Below are positions 1 through 9,319 of a DNA stretch of 64,000 nt, one piece after another. The position numbers were made by a program, and so were the translations under genes. Within the stretch, counting starts at the first letter, position 1, and each line of letters starts with the position of its first letter. This stretch comes from Rhizobium leucaenae USDA 9039 (GTDB lineage: Bacteria > Pseudomonadota > Alphaproteobacteria > Rhizobiales > Rhizobiaceae). Where the stretch lies: positions 23,067 to 87,066 of the forward strand of contig NZ_AUFB01000022.1 of assembly GCF_000426285.1 (NCBI RefSeq). The letters run 5' to 3'. A model generated the notes under the pieces. The model saw only the letters and a program-made list of their open reading frames with translations, searched no databases and was not told the DNA's origin.

Positions 1-1
1 G

Positions 2-403
2 CTTGCCGTAGCCGAGTTGTTGATCCGCAGAAATGCCGATGTCATGGCAAGGAATTCAGGCGGCTTTACACCCCTTCATGCTGCGGCATTTTCGGGCAGC
101 ATATCCATCAGCAAGCTGCTCCTAGACCATGGAGCAATTCTCGACGATGCATCCAACAAAGCGGGTGTTACGCCGCTGATGGTTGCGGGCGAAGAGAACC
201 ACGTCCTCCTCGCGGAGTTTTTGCTTGCTAAGGGGGCCGACGCCACCCACGCCGAGGTTCACGGCTACGCGCCGATCACGAGGGCCATGTGGAAAGGCAA
301 TTTCGATATCGTCCGTCTGTTCAAGCGACATGGCGTGGCGTGTCCTCCGGTCCGCGTTCTCGGCGAGGAGGATTACACTAAGTGCATGACAATCCATGAT
401 TAA
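2..403 (+). CDS. Ankyrin-repeat protein, 3' part only
   Basis: The frame is open from the first bases of the window, so the true start lies upstream. About 133 codons are visible. They contain ankyrin-type repeats: the classic GFTPLHAAAF block near the window edge, then VTPLMVAG and YAPITRAMWKG blocks about 33 residues apart, each with the helix-turn-helix pattern of the family. Ankyrin repeats mediate protein binding and do not reveal a target. An in-frame TTG at 17 could act as a start but sits inside a repeat (AELLIRRNAD), which argues for truncation by the window. The stop lies 13 bases before the next gene, so the two are probably co-transcribed. Family assignment is firm; function is unknown. 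Confidence 0.8.
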   Translation, partial: LAVAELLIRRNADVMARNSGGFTPLHAAAFSGSISISKLLLDHGAILDDASNKAGVTPLMVAGEENHVLLAEFLLAKGADATHAEVHGYAPITRAMWKGNFDIVRLFKRHGVACPPVRVLGEEDYTKCMTIHD

Positions 404-416
404 ATAGGAGGCGCAG

Positions 417-920
417 ATGCACTTTGGAAACGGGGCACAATGCATTGGTCGCCCTTTGGCAATGATCGGTCTGGCTGTCGCAGGCACTGTCAGTGGATCA
501 CCGGCCATGGCCGACGATTCGGTAAACACGGGATACTTCGGCGGTGTCGCTATCATGGGATACGACACGGTTGCCTACTTTACCGAAGGGAAGGCGACGA
601 AAGGTTCGGAAAAAATCTCTTACGAATGGATGGGAACGCCGTGGCATTTCGCCAATGCCAAACATCGCGAAATGTTTATCAGCGAACCGCTTAAATACGC
701 GCCTCAGTACGGCGGCTATTGCGCGGGCGAGGTAAGCAGCGGGTCTGTCACGGTCAACATCGATCCAGAAGCCTTCAAGATTATCGAAGGCAAGCTTTAC
801 CTGATGTATGACCAGGCATATGCGGAGGGATTTGCCGCCCATCCGGCGGACACTGTGACCAAGGCCGATGCCAAATGGCCGAAGGTCGCGGCCGATCTCG
901 AACTGGATCAGTATCACTGA
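417..920 (+). CDS. Secreted YHS-domain protein
   Basis: A 167-residue protein with an N-terminal signal peptide (hydrophobic stretch around residues 13-30, likely cleaved after SPAMA) followed by one YHS domain. Visible family features are GYDTVAYF near residue 43 and the YAPQYGGYCA block near residues 93-102. YHS domains are small, often metal-associated modules; proteins of this size with a signal peptide are common in proteobacteria and their role is not settled. The ATG at 417 is preceded by a good ribosome binding site (AGGAGG, ending about 5 bases upstream). It lies 13 bases after the ankyrin gene, suggesting an operon. Function of the pair is not known. Confidence 0.85.
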   Translation: MHFGNGAQCIGRPLAMIGLAVAGTVSGSPAMADDSVNTGYFGGVAIMGYDTVAYFTEGKATKGSEKISYEWMGTPWHFANAKHREMFISEPLKYAPQYGGYCAGEVSSGSVTVNIDPEAFKIIEGKLYLMYDQAYAEGFAAHPADTVTKADAKWPKVAADLELDQYH

Positions 921-934
921 CCACCAAAAGGGCT

Positions 935-2913
935 CTATTGGGCAGGCGAAAAATAGAACACCTTGGTCGAATTCATGTAAGCATAGGTGGTTTCGTCGGC
1001 CGGGTTTGCGTGTCTGTAGACCGGGCCGCAATCGGGTCGGTCAAATGCGTTTTCACTTTGCTCGCAAAGCAGGTTGCCTTTGACAGAAACCTTCTCGGTC
1101 ATCATCTGGGAAGCGGAACGGAATGCGGCCTTGCCGTCCGGTTGGACTTGCATTAGCGCCAGGCTTTCGGCCGCGAGGCAGTCGCGCCCCCCGAGAAGAC
1201 GTTGGGCCTCGGCGACAGTCGCTCGAGCCTCATCGATGCGACCTGCACGGACATAGGCCATGGCGAGCGGGGTAACGAACTCGCCGTTGCCTTGAGAGCC
1301 GTAGCCCGCGCGCTTGAAACTGTCTATCGCCCTCTCGTAGTCGCGCTGCAGATAAAATATCATGCCAGCCGTGTATCGATCGATGGCGGAGAGGTTGGGA
1401 TCGAACCTGAGCGCCTTCTCGATAGCCGCAGCGGCGTCGGCGTGATTGCCCGAGATCATTTGAACATATGCCACCGCCATGTGGGCTTCGGGATCGGCTG
1501 GGCCGAGCGACACGGCCTTCTGCGCCGAGGCGATCGCCTGCTCGTAACGTCGGTCCACGACCTGCATGACGGCGAGGACCGCATAAGGCGATGGTAGTTC
1601 GGGATCGAGGGCAAGCGCGCGACTTGCCTTGTCGTAGGTCTTTTTCGCGCCAGGGCGCTCTTGAGGACGTCGTCATATGCGCTTCGCCAGACATAGGCCG
1701 TCGCGTGCGCATCGGATGCGAAGGCTTCGGCAAAGCCGTTGTCCAGTGCCTCGGCCTTGTCAAACAGCGCCAGTGCCTCCAGCATCAGAGAACGACGTCC
1801 GGTACGGGCCGCCTGCTCGGCACGCAGATAATAATCATATGCCTCGAGATTGGCGGTCGGCGGACGGGCAATTCGCTCTGCCTCGGACGGGGTCAGTTTC
1901 AGACCGAGCGCATTGGCGATCTGGCGGCTCATAGAATCTTGGACGGCAAACACGTCTGCCTCGCTGCGGTCAAACCGATTGGCCCACAGATGGTCGCCGC
2001 TCTCAGTATCGATCAGTTGCGCGTTGACGCGCATCAGGTCGCCTATTCGCTGCACACTGCCCTCCACGACAAAGCGCACGCCGAGATCACGGCGTATGTC
2101 TGCCAGCACGTGGGGCTTGTCCTTGTAGGCAAAGACGGAATTCTGGGAAATCACATCAAGTTTCGACAGCCTGGTGAGATCGGCAATCAGGTTGTCGGTA
2201 ATGCCATCGGCGAAATAGTCCTGCGTTTGGTCACTCAAGTTGGCGAAGGGTAGCACTGCGATCGATGCGCGTTGTTTATGAGGCCATTGCCACGCGACGA
2301 CAGCCGCAATGGTAGCGATCAATAGCCCTACGAGCGGTAACAGCGCTATCCCTCGCGACCTTGCCCGAGGAGCAAAGACGACCTTGCCGGTGTGGGAAGG
2401 GTCAAGCAGAACACGATAGACGCGGACCGGGTCCGCTATGTTTTTCAACCGATGCTCGCCGAGCGCCGAGAAACCGACATCAACCTTGTGCGCGACATGG
2501 TCGAATGCGGTGCCGGATATGAAAATTCCGCCAGATTCGGCAATTCCCTGCAGACGGGCGGCTATGTTGACGCCGTCGCCATAAATGTCATCGCCTTCAA
2601 CAATAATGTCGCCGAGATTGATCCCGATGCGAGACCGAATGCGCTGTTCCTCGGAAACTCCCTGATCTCTGCTGGGCATACTCCGCTGGATTACGGCCGC
2701 GCAGTGAACCGCGTCCACAATGCTGGCAAACTCGACCAGTGCGCCGTCGCCCATGAGCTTGATGATCCGGCCATGGTGCTCTTCAATGGTGGAATCGACC
2801 AGCTCCCGACGGCAGGCCTTCAACCGCTCAAGCGTGCCGCCCTCATCCACTCCCATGAGACGGCTATAGCCTACCACATCGGCGGAAAGTATCGCGGCGA
2901 GACGCCTCTCCAT
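935..2913 (-). pseudogene. Class III adenylate/guanylate cyclase with TPR tail, frameshifted
   Basis: Two overlapping minus-strand frames together make one protein of about 660 residues. The first part begins MERRLAAILSADVVGYSRLM at 2913 (ATG with AAGGTGG upstream; a GTG at 2958 is also in frame). It carries a class III cyclase domain with both metal-binding aspartates (SADVVGYS, LMGDGALVEF), one membrane segment (about residues 195-215) and a TolB-like periplasmic region (SIAVLPFANLS). The second part, ending at 935, is a set of TPR repeats. The frames join at a run of five T at 1641-1645: before it the protein reads SALARK, after it in another frame TYDKASRALALDPELP. One missing base restores continuity. 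This is either a genuine inactivating mutation or a homopolymer sequencing error. If intact it would be an inner-membrane cyclase; rhizobia carry many paralogues. Confidence 0.75.
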
Positions 2914-3790
2914 TTCTGTGCCCACCTTTTCGATACAGGGAGCTGAGCATCTTACCACGACCGCGGGTGTGCAGGCACAGGAGAGCGGTCTTTTCGCTTA
3001 ATTTGGCCCGCGTTCAGGATACGCCCTGACGAAATCGCGAGACGGCTTTTGCAGTTGCGGATCGCACTCACGAAATGTCGGAGTGAGATCACCTCTGAAA
3101 TTTATAATAGTGTTCTTTGTGGACAGGCTGTTCTGCGCCTGTACGGAATCGCGCGTTTCGGACACCTTTGCAATACGCCCGCAAAGGAAATGCTGTTTCC
3201 ACGGCGGGTATTCAATCTGATTTCATCTTGTGGCGGTAGCATGATCGCGCGAACAAGACGTCCCCTCGTCAAATCGTTCGCGCAGAAAGAACCGACCCCC
3301 GGTTCCGCGGCCCTGCCTCCCCTCACGAGGTAGGGCCTATCGTTTGATGGCAGCTCTTTTCAGGGGATTGCTATATTCATCCCTTACCGTGCACCCGGGA
3401 GCCGCCAGGTCGGGTTCCGCTAGAGCGGCACTTTGAAATGCTCCCAACAGGAGCCCAAGGCGGCTGGCTGCCCCGAGCTTAGCGCGCCCATGTGAGGGCA
3501 GGCCTGAACCGGCAGCTAGCCTATCCTGAGGTCTAGGTTATCCAATCGCATCTCTAGGCTCCCATCGCCCTTTGTCGGATTGTGCTGCCGCCTTGATTCC
3601 ATTAGGACTACACCGTAAGAGGCAGGCTACTGGATTAACGAGCCATCCTTGGCTATCGGTCGCTCGACGCGTCATTTTTCCGGCGGCGGATGCAATTGCA
3701 GCTTAGTTGACGTGTGACCAACGCGCGGTTGATAGTAGCAGCGTGAACTCCGTCAATTCGTATCCCGCAGATGACCCGGAGGAGAGGATC
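2914..3790. other. Intergenic region, no convincing gene
   Basis: About 880 bases separate the divergent cyclase and response-regulator genes. A 94-codon plus-strand frame at 3049-3333 and a 74-codon minus-strand frame opposite it have no recognisable domain, signal peptide or good ribosome binding site, and I do not call them. Promoters for both flanking genes must lie here, but I see no clear operator. Confidence 0.5.
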
Positions 3791-4498
3791 ATGGGCGCGG
3801 CAAATTCGGAAACCGCAAATGACCCCATAGCAATTCTAGTCGATGATAATGCTGAGGTCCGCGACTCGCTGGAGGAGTTGCTAAGTTCAGTTGGAATCGA
3901 CTCGATATCGTTTTCCTCAGCCCAGGAAGTGCTCAACACGAAGCTTCCCGACCGTCCTGGTTGTATCGTTCTAGATGTGCGTATGCCGGGTCTGAGCGGC
4001 ATGGATCTCCAGCAGGTCCTTGCAATCAAAGGCATACTGACGCCGATCGTATTCTTGACGGGTCACGGTGACATTGCCATGAGCGTTGAAGCAATGAAGG
4101 CGGGCGCACATGATTTCCTGACCAAGCCGGTGCGTGACCAAACGTTTCTAGATGCCGTGTCGACTGCCATCGCGGCGGATATCGCTCGAAGAGCGGCCTC
4201 AGCCGTAGCCCGAAAGAACTCGTCCTTGTTTGAGACACTTACGCCCCGCGAGCGGGAGGTTCTGAGATTTGTGGTCTCTGGTGCGATGAACAAGCAGATC
4301 GCGTTCCATCTTGGTATCAGCGAAATCACGGTGAAGCTCCATCGGAGCAACATGATGAAGAAGATGAACGCGCGATCCGTCTCTCATCTATTCAACGTCT
4401 GCCAGTCGCTTCCAGCCGATATCCAGTGTCAGTTGAAGACGGCTTCCGCCGCGGGGAAAGCAGTCGCAGAATCGGCGGCAAGAGCACATTTTGCTTAA
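3791..4498 (+). CDS. FixJ-type two-component response regulator
   Basis: A 235-residue regulator. Residues about 13-130 form a receiver domain with the acidic pair in AILVDDN, the phosphoacceptor Asp62 in IVLDVRMPG and the conserved Lys in LTKPV. Residues about 150-215 form a LuxR/GerE helix-turn-helix (LTPREREVLRFVVSG, EITVKLHRSNMMKKM). The architecture is that of FixJ/NodW/TodT-type regulators, which activate transcription when phosphorylated. I chose the ATG at 3791 because GAGGAGAGG lies just upstream; a longer frame from 3707 has no such signal. The histidine kinase gene starts 60 bases downstream on the same strand, so the two are probably a cognate pair. The stimulus and regulon cannot be read from the sequence. 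Confidence 0.9.
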   Translation: MGAANSETANDPIAILVDDNAEVRDSLEELLSSVGIDSISFSSAQEVLNTKLPDRPGCIVLDVRMPGLSGMDLQQVLAIKGILTPIVFLTGHGDIAMSVEAMKAGAHDFLTKPVRDQTFLDAVSTAIAADIARRAASAVARKNSSLFETLTPREREVLRFVVSGAMNKQIAFHLGISEITVKLHRSNMMKKMNARSVSHLFNVCQSLPADIQCQLKTASAAGKAVAESAARAHFA

Positions 4499-4558
4499 CT
4501 GAGTAAACGGAGCCACGACGACAGATCGACCGCAGAAGCGGTACCCAGAGGGTCCCAG

Positions 4559-6397
4559 ATGGAACTAACCTCATCGCAGCAGCGCCGCGCCGTGGCTGCG
4601 GTAGTCAGCGTTGCGAGCGCCTTGCTTGCGCTGTTGACCCACGAGCCATCTGGCCTATTAGTCGCTGTCGCAACTGTGGGTATCTGCATCGGCTGGAAGG
4701 CGGGATTGGCGGCCGTAGTAGCCGCCAGCTCGATATCAGCGGCTATCCTGCTGTCGCCGGAATACGGAACGGAAAACGGTCTTGCTCGGTTCGCCGCGTT
4801 TGTTTGCGGGGCGTTCGGCCTATGGCTGGTGGTAAAGATCTTCAGGACCATCGGCTTTTATGACCGGGCCTACCGGGGCGCCGGGCCCAGCAACTCCGAT
4901 ACTCCGGGACTCGGCTGGTCCGCCTATCCGGACGGGCGCCTCAGGTTTCTCAATGCCGCAGCCCTCGAATACGTCGGTGTCACGGCCAAAGAAATGCGCG
5001 AGATCACGGATGCCGACGACTTTTCCTGGCTGAGATTTGTCCATCCCGACGACGTCGAGGCAAGCTTGGCGCGATGGCAGCACAGCCTGGAAACGGGCGA
5101 GCCGATGATCGAAGAAAAGCGTTTGCGCCGGTTCGATGGCACCTATCGATGGTTTCGCGATACGGGTGTTGCCTCGCGCGATGAGCGGGGGCAAATTGTC
5201 GGCTGGTATGGCCATACCGAGGACATCGACGACCAGCGCAAAGCAGAAGCCGCGCTGCGCCAGAGTGAGAGAGAGCTCAGGTTGCTGGTCGATACGGTTC
5301 CCACCATGATCTGGCTGATGACGCCGGCGGGATTACCGTACTATTTCAACAAGCGGTTCGTCGACTGGGCGGGCATCGACTCGGCCAAAGAGGAGCCGCG
5401 AGGCACGCGGCAATTTGCTTCGCATGTGGAGTTGTTCCATCCCGATGACCGGGCGGCCGTCAAGGCCGTGTTCCAGAAGTCCTTTGCCCGTGGAGAGCCA
5501 CTGCAGCACAAAGGTCGGCTGTGCCGGAAGGATGGTGAATATCGCTGGATCGATTCGCGTTTCGAACCGCTACGCGACGAAGACGGCACCATCCTTCGCT
5601 GGTACGGCGTAAACTTCGACATCGACGACGAGGTCCGCGCTCAGGAATCCCTGCGTCTGGCAGACCAACGGCTCGCGCGCGCCCTGCGCGCGGCCAGCTT
5701 GGCCGAACTGTCGGTGTCTATTGCGCACGAACTTAATCAGCCATTACAGGCAGTCGTGGCCAACGCCGGGGCGTTCCAGAGATGGCTGAACGCCGATCCA
5801 CCAAACTTCAATCACGCAAGCCGGGTCGCCCAAAAAATCTTCAAAAACGCCGACGCGGCGGCGCAGGTGATCAGCCGCATTCGGGCGCTGTTCGGCAAGA
5901 CCGAAGGCGAACTGCACGCGATCGATCTGAACGCGGTGATCCGCGACGTGTGTGATCTTCTGGGTGACAGACTCGCGTCGAGCAGCGTCAAGCTGGACCT
6001 CCACCTCGATCCCTGTCTTCCTTCCACGACTGCCGATCACGTTCAGATGGAGCAGGTCGTCCTAAACCTCGTCCGCAACGGCATCGAGGCGATGGAGGAC
6101 GTCAGCATCAGCGTGCGAGACCTGCGGATCGCGTCGCGACGTCAGAATGACGGAACAGTCGAGGTCGAAGTGCGAGATCGCGGCCGCGGGCTTGCCGATC
6201 CAGAGCGGATTTTCGAGGCGTTCTACACAACTAAGCCGGATGGAATGGGAATGGGCCTGGCAATCTGCCGCTCGATTGTCGAGGCACACTATGGACGGCT
6301 TTGGGCGGAAAATGTCGAGACAGGGGGGGCATCCATAACCTTCAGCCTCCCTATCCGCGCTGCCGACCCGACCAAGAACCCACCGCCGCGACCGTAA
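4559..6397 (+). CDS. Membrane PAS-domain sensor histidine kinase
   Basis: A 612-residue kinase. Residues about 10-100 hold three or four hydrophobic membrane segments with almost no periplasmic loops. Two PAS/PAC modules follow (about 120-230 and 230-350), each ending in the typical WYGxxxDIDD pattern. The dimerisation/phosphoacceptor region contains SIAHELNQP with the phosphorylated His390. The ATPase domain shows the N-box NLVRNGIEAM (Asn507), DRGRGLADP, a short F-box (FEAFYTTK) and the G2 box MGMGLAI. It presumably phosphorylates the response regulator encoded 60 bases upstream. I see no haem or other ligand signature in the PAS domains that would identify the signal. A collapsed copy of codons about 457-489 and of the last codons of this gene lies at 12,797-12,955. 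Confidence 0.9.
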   Translation: MELTSSQQRRAVAAVVSVASALLALLTHEPSGLLVAVATVGICIGWKAGLAAVVAASSISAAILLSPEYGTENGLARFAAFVCGAFGLWLVVKIFRTIGFYDRAYRGAGPSNSDTPGLGWSAYPDGRLRFLNAAALEYVGVTAKEMREITDADDFSWLRFVHPDDVEASLARWQHSLETGEPMIEEKRLRRFDGTYRWFRDTGVASRDERGQIVGWYGHTEDIDDQRKAEAALRQSERELRLLVDTVPTMIWLMTPAGLPYYFNKRFVDWAGIDSAKEEPRGTRQFASHVELFHPDDRAAVKAVFQKSFARGEPLQHKGRLCRKDGEYRWIDSRFEPLRDEDGTILRWYGVNFDIDDEVRAQESLRLADQRLARALRAASLAELSVSIAHELNQPLQAVVANAGAFQRWLNADPPNFNHASRVAQKIFKNADAAAQVISRIRALFGKTEGELHAIDLNAVIRDVCDLLGDRLASSSVKLDLHLDPCLPSTTADHVQMEQVVLNLVRNGIEAMEDVSISVRDLRIASRRQNDGTVEVEVRDRGRGLADPERIFEAFYTTKPDGMGMGLAICRSIVEAHYGRLWAENVETGGASITFSLPIRAADPTKNPPPRP

Positions 6398-7566
6398 GCG
6401 CCTCAGTGGGCGCTTTCAGAGGTTGATCCGGGGATCCGGCCACGGACGGGCCCGCGCCGATGCACAGTACCTATTCGGCAGATACTTCGTGCCTTAGCGG
6501 TCGCGGCTCCATTTGATCGTTGATCCGCACTTCCGCTTCAGTGGGTCTCCCGTGCCTGACCCAGCTCGCCAGTTCGATGGCGCAGTGGTTCGGTTCTACA
6601 ATCCGAGACATAAGCCGACAGAACCAGCAATCGGGCTGTCGTTCAGCAATGCGAGCGCACAACGTTTGGCCTCGCGGGCCACCTGACATGCGATTCAATA
6701 TGCGCGAAAGGTCGCCAAGCATGGTCATTGCGAGTTCCCAGAAACTGCTGACGACGCGCGATTCTGATGTGAGATGAAGGTGGGCAGGTGGGCGTTCACA
6801 TAATCTTGGTGCGTGGTTGTGATGGGATGCGGCGCCCCGGCGCATTAGATATTTCTCTGCGTCCTTGATCGGGCTCGCAAACTTTACTCGCGAGTCCTTG
6901 ACGAGCACGGTCCGGTCGTCCTCGCCGCAACTAAACAGCACTACATCGCGGGGGGAAGCCCCAACGGAGAAGAGTCCATCCTTATTCATCGTATCCATCC
7001 ATCCATGATGTGGCCTTTGAACATCCGGCTCACCATCACGATCGTCGATTCGACCTGTGCTTTCGCATGCGGGAGCGGCTAAGGAGCGATCGAACTCGAC
7101 GGTCGTGATGGCTTACGAGGATGATGCGCCAATCCGGGCCGCGAACCTATTCTACGGAAGTATCTCTGCCGCAATGCCAAGGTGCAGGACCGGCATGCCG
7201 AGATGTCTGGAGTCCTTCGCGGTGAGGTAGACTATGCCTGTAGCGCTCGGTATCGGACAATCTACCGTTCTTGCGGACCGACCCCGATAGCCGCGTCATC
7301 CTCGGCTCACATGTTGTCGCACTATGCTGCTTTCAGAAATTTGCGGACCTGGCCAAGGTCGTGAACCGACGTGTGCCCCCGCGCGCGACTTCACGCAAAA
7401 CCTCGCGCTCGCGCTGCGCCAGAGTCGTACCGGCTTGGGGAGAAAGTCGATGGGGCCGGCCTTCATCGCCCGCAGACGCCGTCGGCGCGACGCAGGCGAT
7501 ATCGCATTGCGAAGCTTTGGCCAGTGTCGAGGCAGTGGCGGAGCGGATCGCCGAACCAGTTGCTTC
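6398..7566. other. 1.2-kb stretch without a convincing gene
   Basis: The first ~45 bases (6398-6441) match the end of the dppB-like gene at 12,917-12,957 and encode, on the minus strand, a fossil of its C-terminus (DPRINL plus stop). A 175-codon minus-strand frame at 6471-6998 begins with a plausible protein-like stretch (RDVVLFSCGEDDRTVLVKDS) but has a poor ribosome binding site and drifts into low-complexity sequence; it may be a decayed gene. Overlapping plus-strand frames from 7182 to 7704 show no domain I recognise. I read the stretch as gene debris. Confidence 0.4.
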
Positions 7567-9177
7567 TCAGTGGGCGCCGCCGGCCGTAGTGTGGCCGGGC
7601 TTCTTCAGGAACAGGACCGCCGCCAACGCGACCGTCAAGCTAACGCCAAGCACGAAGAAAGTGTCGTTGAAGGCCATGATGTAGGCCTGCTGGCGGACCC
7701 TTAGTGCGATCGCAAGAATCGCTTTTTGTGCGGCGAGTGCCTGGTCGCTGATACCATGCGAGAGGAAGTAGGCGGTGAGCCGCGCGATGAGGACGTGGGT
7801 TGCGTCCTGAAACAGGGACACAGATTGTACCAGCACGTTCGAATGATACTGCTCGCGTTTGGTGAGGAAGGTTTGCAGCAGCGCGATGCCGACGGCGCCG
7901 CCGAGATTGCGCGTCATGTTGAATAAGGCCGAGGCCGAGCCGGCATTCTCATTCTCGATCCCAGATGTGGCGATCGCCGAAAGCGGTGCCAAAATAAGGG
8001 CCTGGCCGATGGCGCGCACGATGTTCGGCCAGAAAAGCTGGTCGCTAGCATATGCTCCGCTCATATGGATGTTCATGAAGTTGGATGCGGCGAACAGGGC
8101 AAAGCCGATCGCGATGACGAGACGGATGTCGAAGCGCTGCATGAGGCCAGGCACCAGCGGGATCAACACGAGCTGAGGTAGGCCGGTCCAAGCAAGCACC
8201 ATGCCGATCTGCTCGGAATTGTAGCCCTGAATGCGGGCGAGATAGACGGGCACGATGAAGACCGATCCGTAGAGTGCGACGCCAAGCAGGAAATTAGCGA
8301 GGAGACCGATGCCGAAGTTGCGGCGGACCAGCAGCCTGAGATTCAGCAATGGATGGCTCGAGGTGAGCTCGATCCAGACGAATAGCGTCAGCGACACGGC
8401 CGCGACGATCGCCAGCCGCGCGATAAAGGGCGAACCGAACCAGTCGTCCTTGTTGCCTTCCTCCAGCACGGTTTGCAGCGCGGCGAGTCCGATGGCCATT
8501 GTAGCGATGCCCGACCAGTCGCCCTTGCCGAGTAGGCCAAGCCGCATCGGCTGGCGATCGAGCGAGAACCACAGCATCCCGACCATCAGCGCTCCGGGCA
8601 CCAGGTTGACGTAGAAGATGTACTGCCAGCCCCAATTCTCGGTGAGATAGCCGCCGATGGTCGGGCCAATCGCCGGCGCGAACGTAGCCGACAGCGCGAA
8701 GAGCGCCAGGCCGATCGGCTGCTTGGCTTTCGGCAACAGTGTGATGACGATGGTGAAGGCGAGCGGGATGAGTACGCCGCCGGTGAAACCCTGGATCGCT
8801 CTTAGAACGATCATCTGCCCCAGGTTGGCGGCGAAGGCGCAGGCGACCGAGAACGCGAGGAACAGCACCGCATTGGTGATCAGATAGTTGCGTAGCGAGA
8901 AGACTTGGGACAGCCAGCCGGTTAACGGGATCACCACAATCTCGGCAATGAGGTAGGACGTCGAGATCCAGCCGCCGTCGTCGATGCCGGCCCCGATCGC
9001 CCCCTGGATGTCTGCAAGCGAAGCATTGACGATCTGGATGTTGAGCACGGCCATGAATGCGCCGAGGGCAGAGCCGACCACCGCCACCCAGACTCGCGCC
9101 GAATTGGCGGCACCAGCTGTCGCGGCGGCGCTCTGGGCGCGGGCGGAAGTTGGGGGCGGCGAGACGACGGTGATCAT
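7567..9177 (-). CDS. emrB: DHA2-family (EmrB/QacA-type) drug efflux transporter
   Basis: A 536-residue, 14-helix major facilitator of the DHA2 family, which exports drugs by proton antiport across the inner membrane. Family features include the first helix region (ALGAFMAVLNIQIVNASLADIQGAIG), the DDGGWISTSYLIAEIVVIPLTGWL block that is typical of EmrB, and the helix 5 motif region (APAIGPTIGGYLTENWGWQYIFYVNLVPG). The ATG at 9177 has GGAG 8-10 bases upstream. The partner membrane-fusion protein gene lies 142 bases upstream on the same strand, the usual EmrA-EmrB order. With an outer-membrane channel encoded elsewhere the pair would form a tripartite pump. The substrate is not known; the symbol is by family resemblance. 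Confidence 0.88.
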   Translation of the reverse strand: MITVVSPPPTSARAQSAAATAGAANSARVWVAVVGSALGAFMAVLNIQIVNASLADIQGAIGAGIDDGGWISTSYLIAEIVVIPLTGWLSQVFSLRNYLITNAVLFLAFSVACAFAANLGQMIVLRAIQGFTGGVLIPLAFTIVITLLPKAKQPIGLALFALSATFAPAIGPTIGGYLTENWGWQYIFYVNLVPGALMVGMLWFSLDRQPMRLGLLGKGDWSGIATMAIGLAALQTVLEEGNKDDWFGSPFIARLAIVAAVSLTLFVWIELTSSHPLLNLRLLVRRNFGIGLLANFLLGVALYGSVFIVPVYLARIQGYNSEQIGMVLAWTGLPQLVLIPLVPGLMQRFDIRLVIAIGFALFAASNFMNIHMSGAYASDQLFWPNIVRAIGQALILAPLSAIATSGIENENAGSASALFNMTRNLGGAVGIALLQTFLTKREQYHSNVLVQSVSLFQDATHVLIARLTAYFLSHGISDQALAAQKAILAIALRVRQQAYIMAFNDTFFVLGVSLTVALAAVLFLKKPGHTTAGGAH

Positions 9178-9319
9178 GGTTGCAACTCCTCAAGCGCGTG
9201 GGAAAAATGGGCCTGACAGCCCGTGTCGATCATCGCGCGAACGGTGGAAAAATTGTCAGCCTGCACCGTCGGATTGGCGTTTCTGATAAGCTCGGATTGA
9301 CCTGAAGCTCGGCGCTTTT

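Noticed and set aside
3049..3333. 94-codon plus-strand frame
   Set aside because: No ribosome binding site, no domain, and an equally long frame on the other strand.
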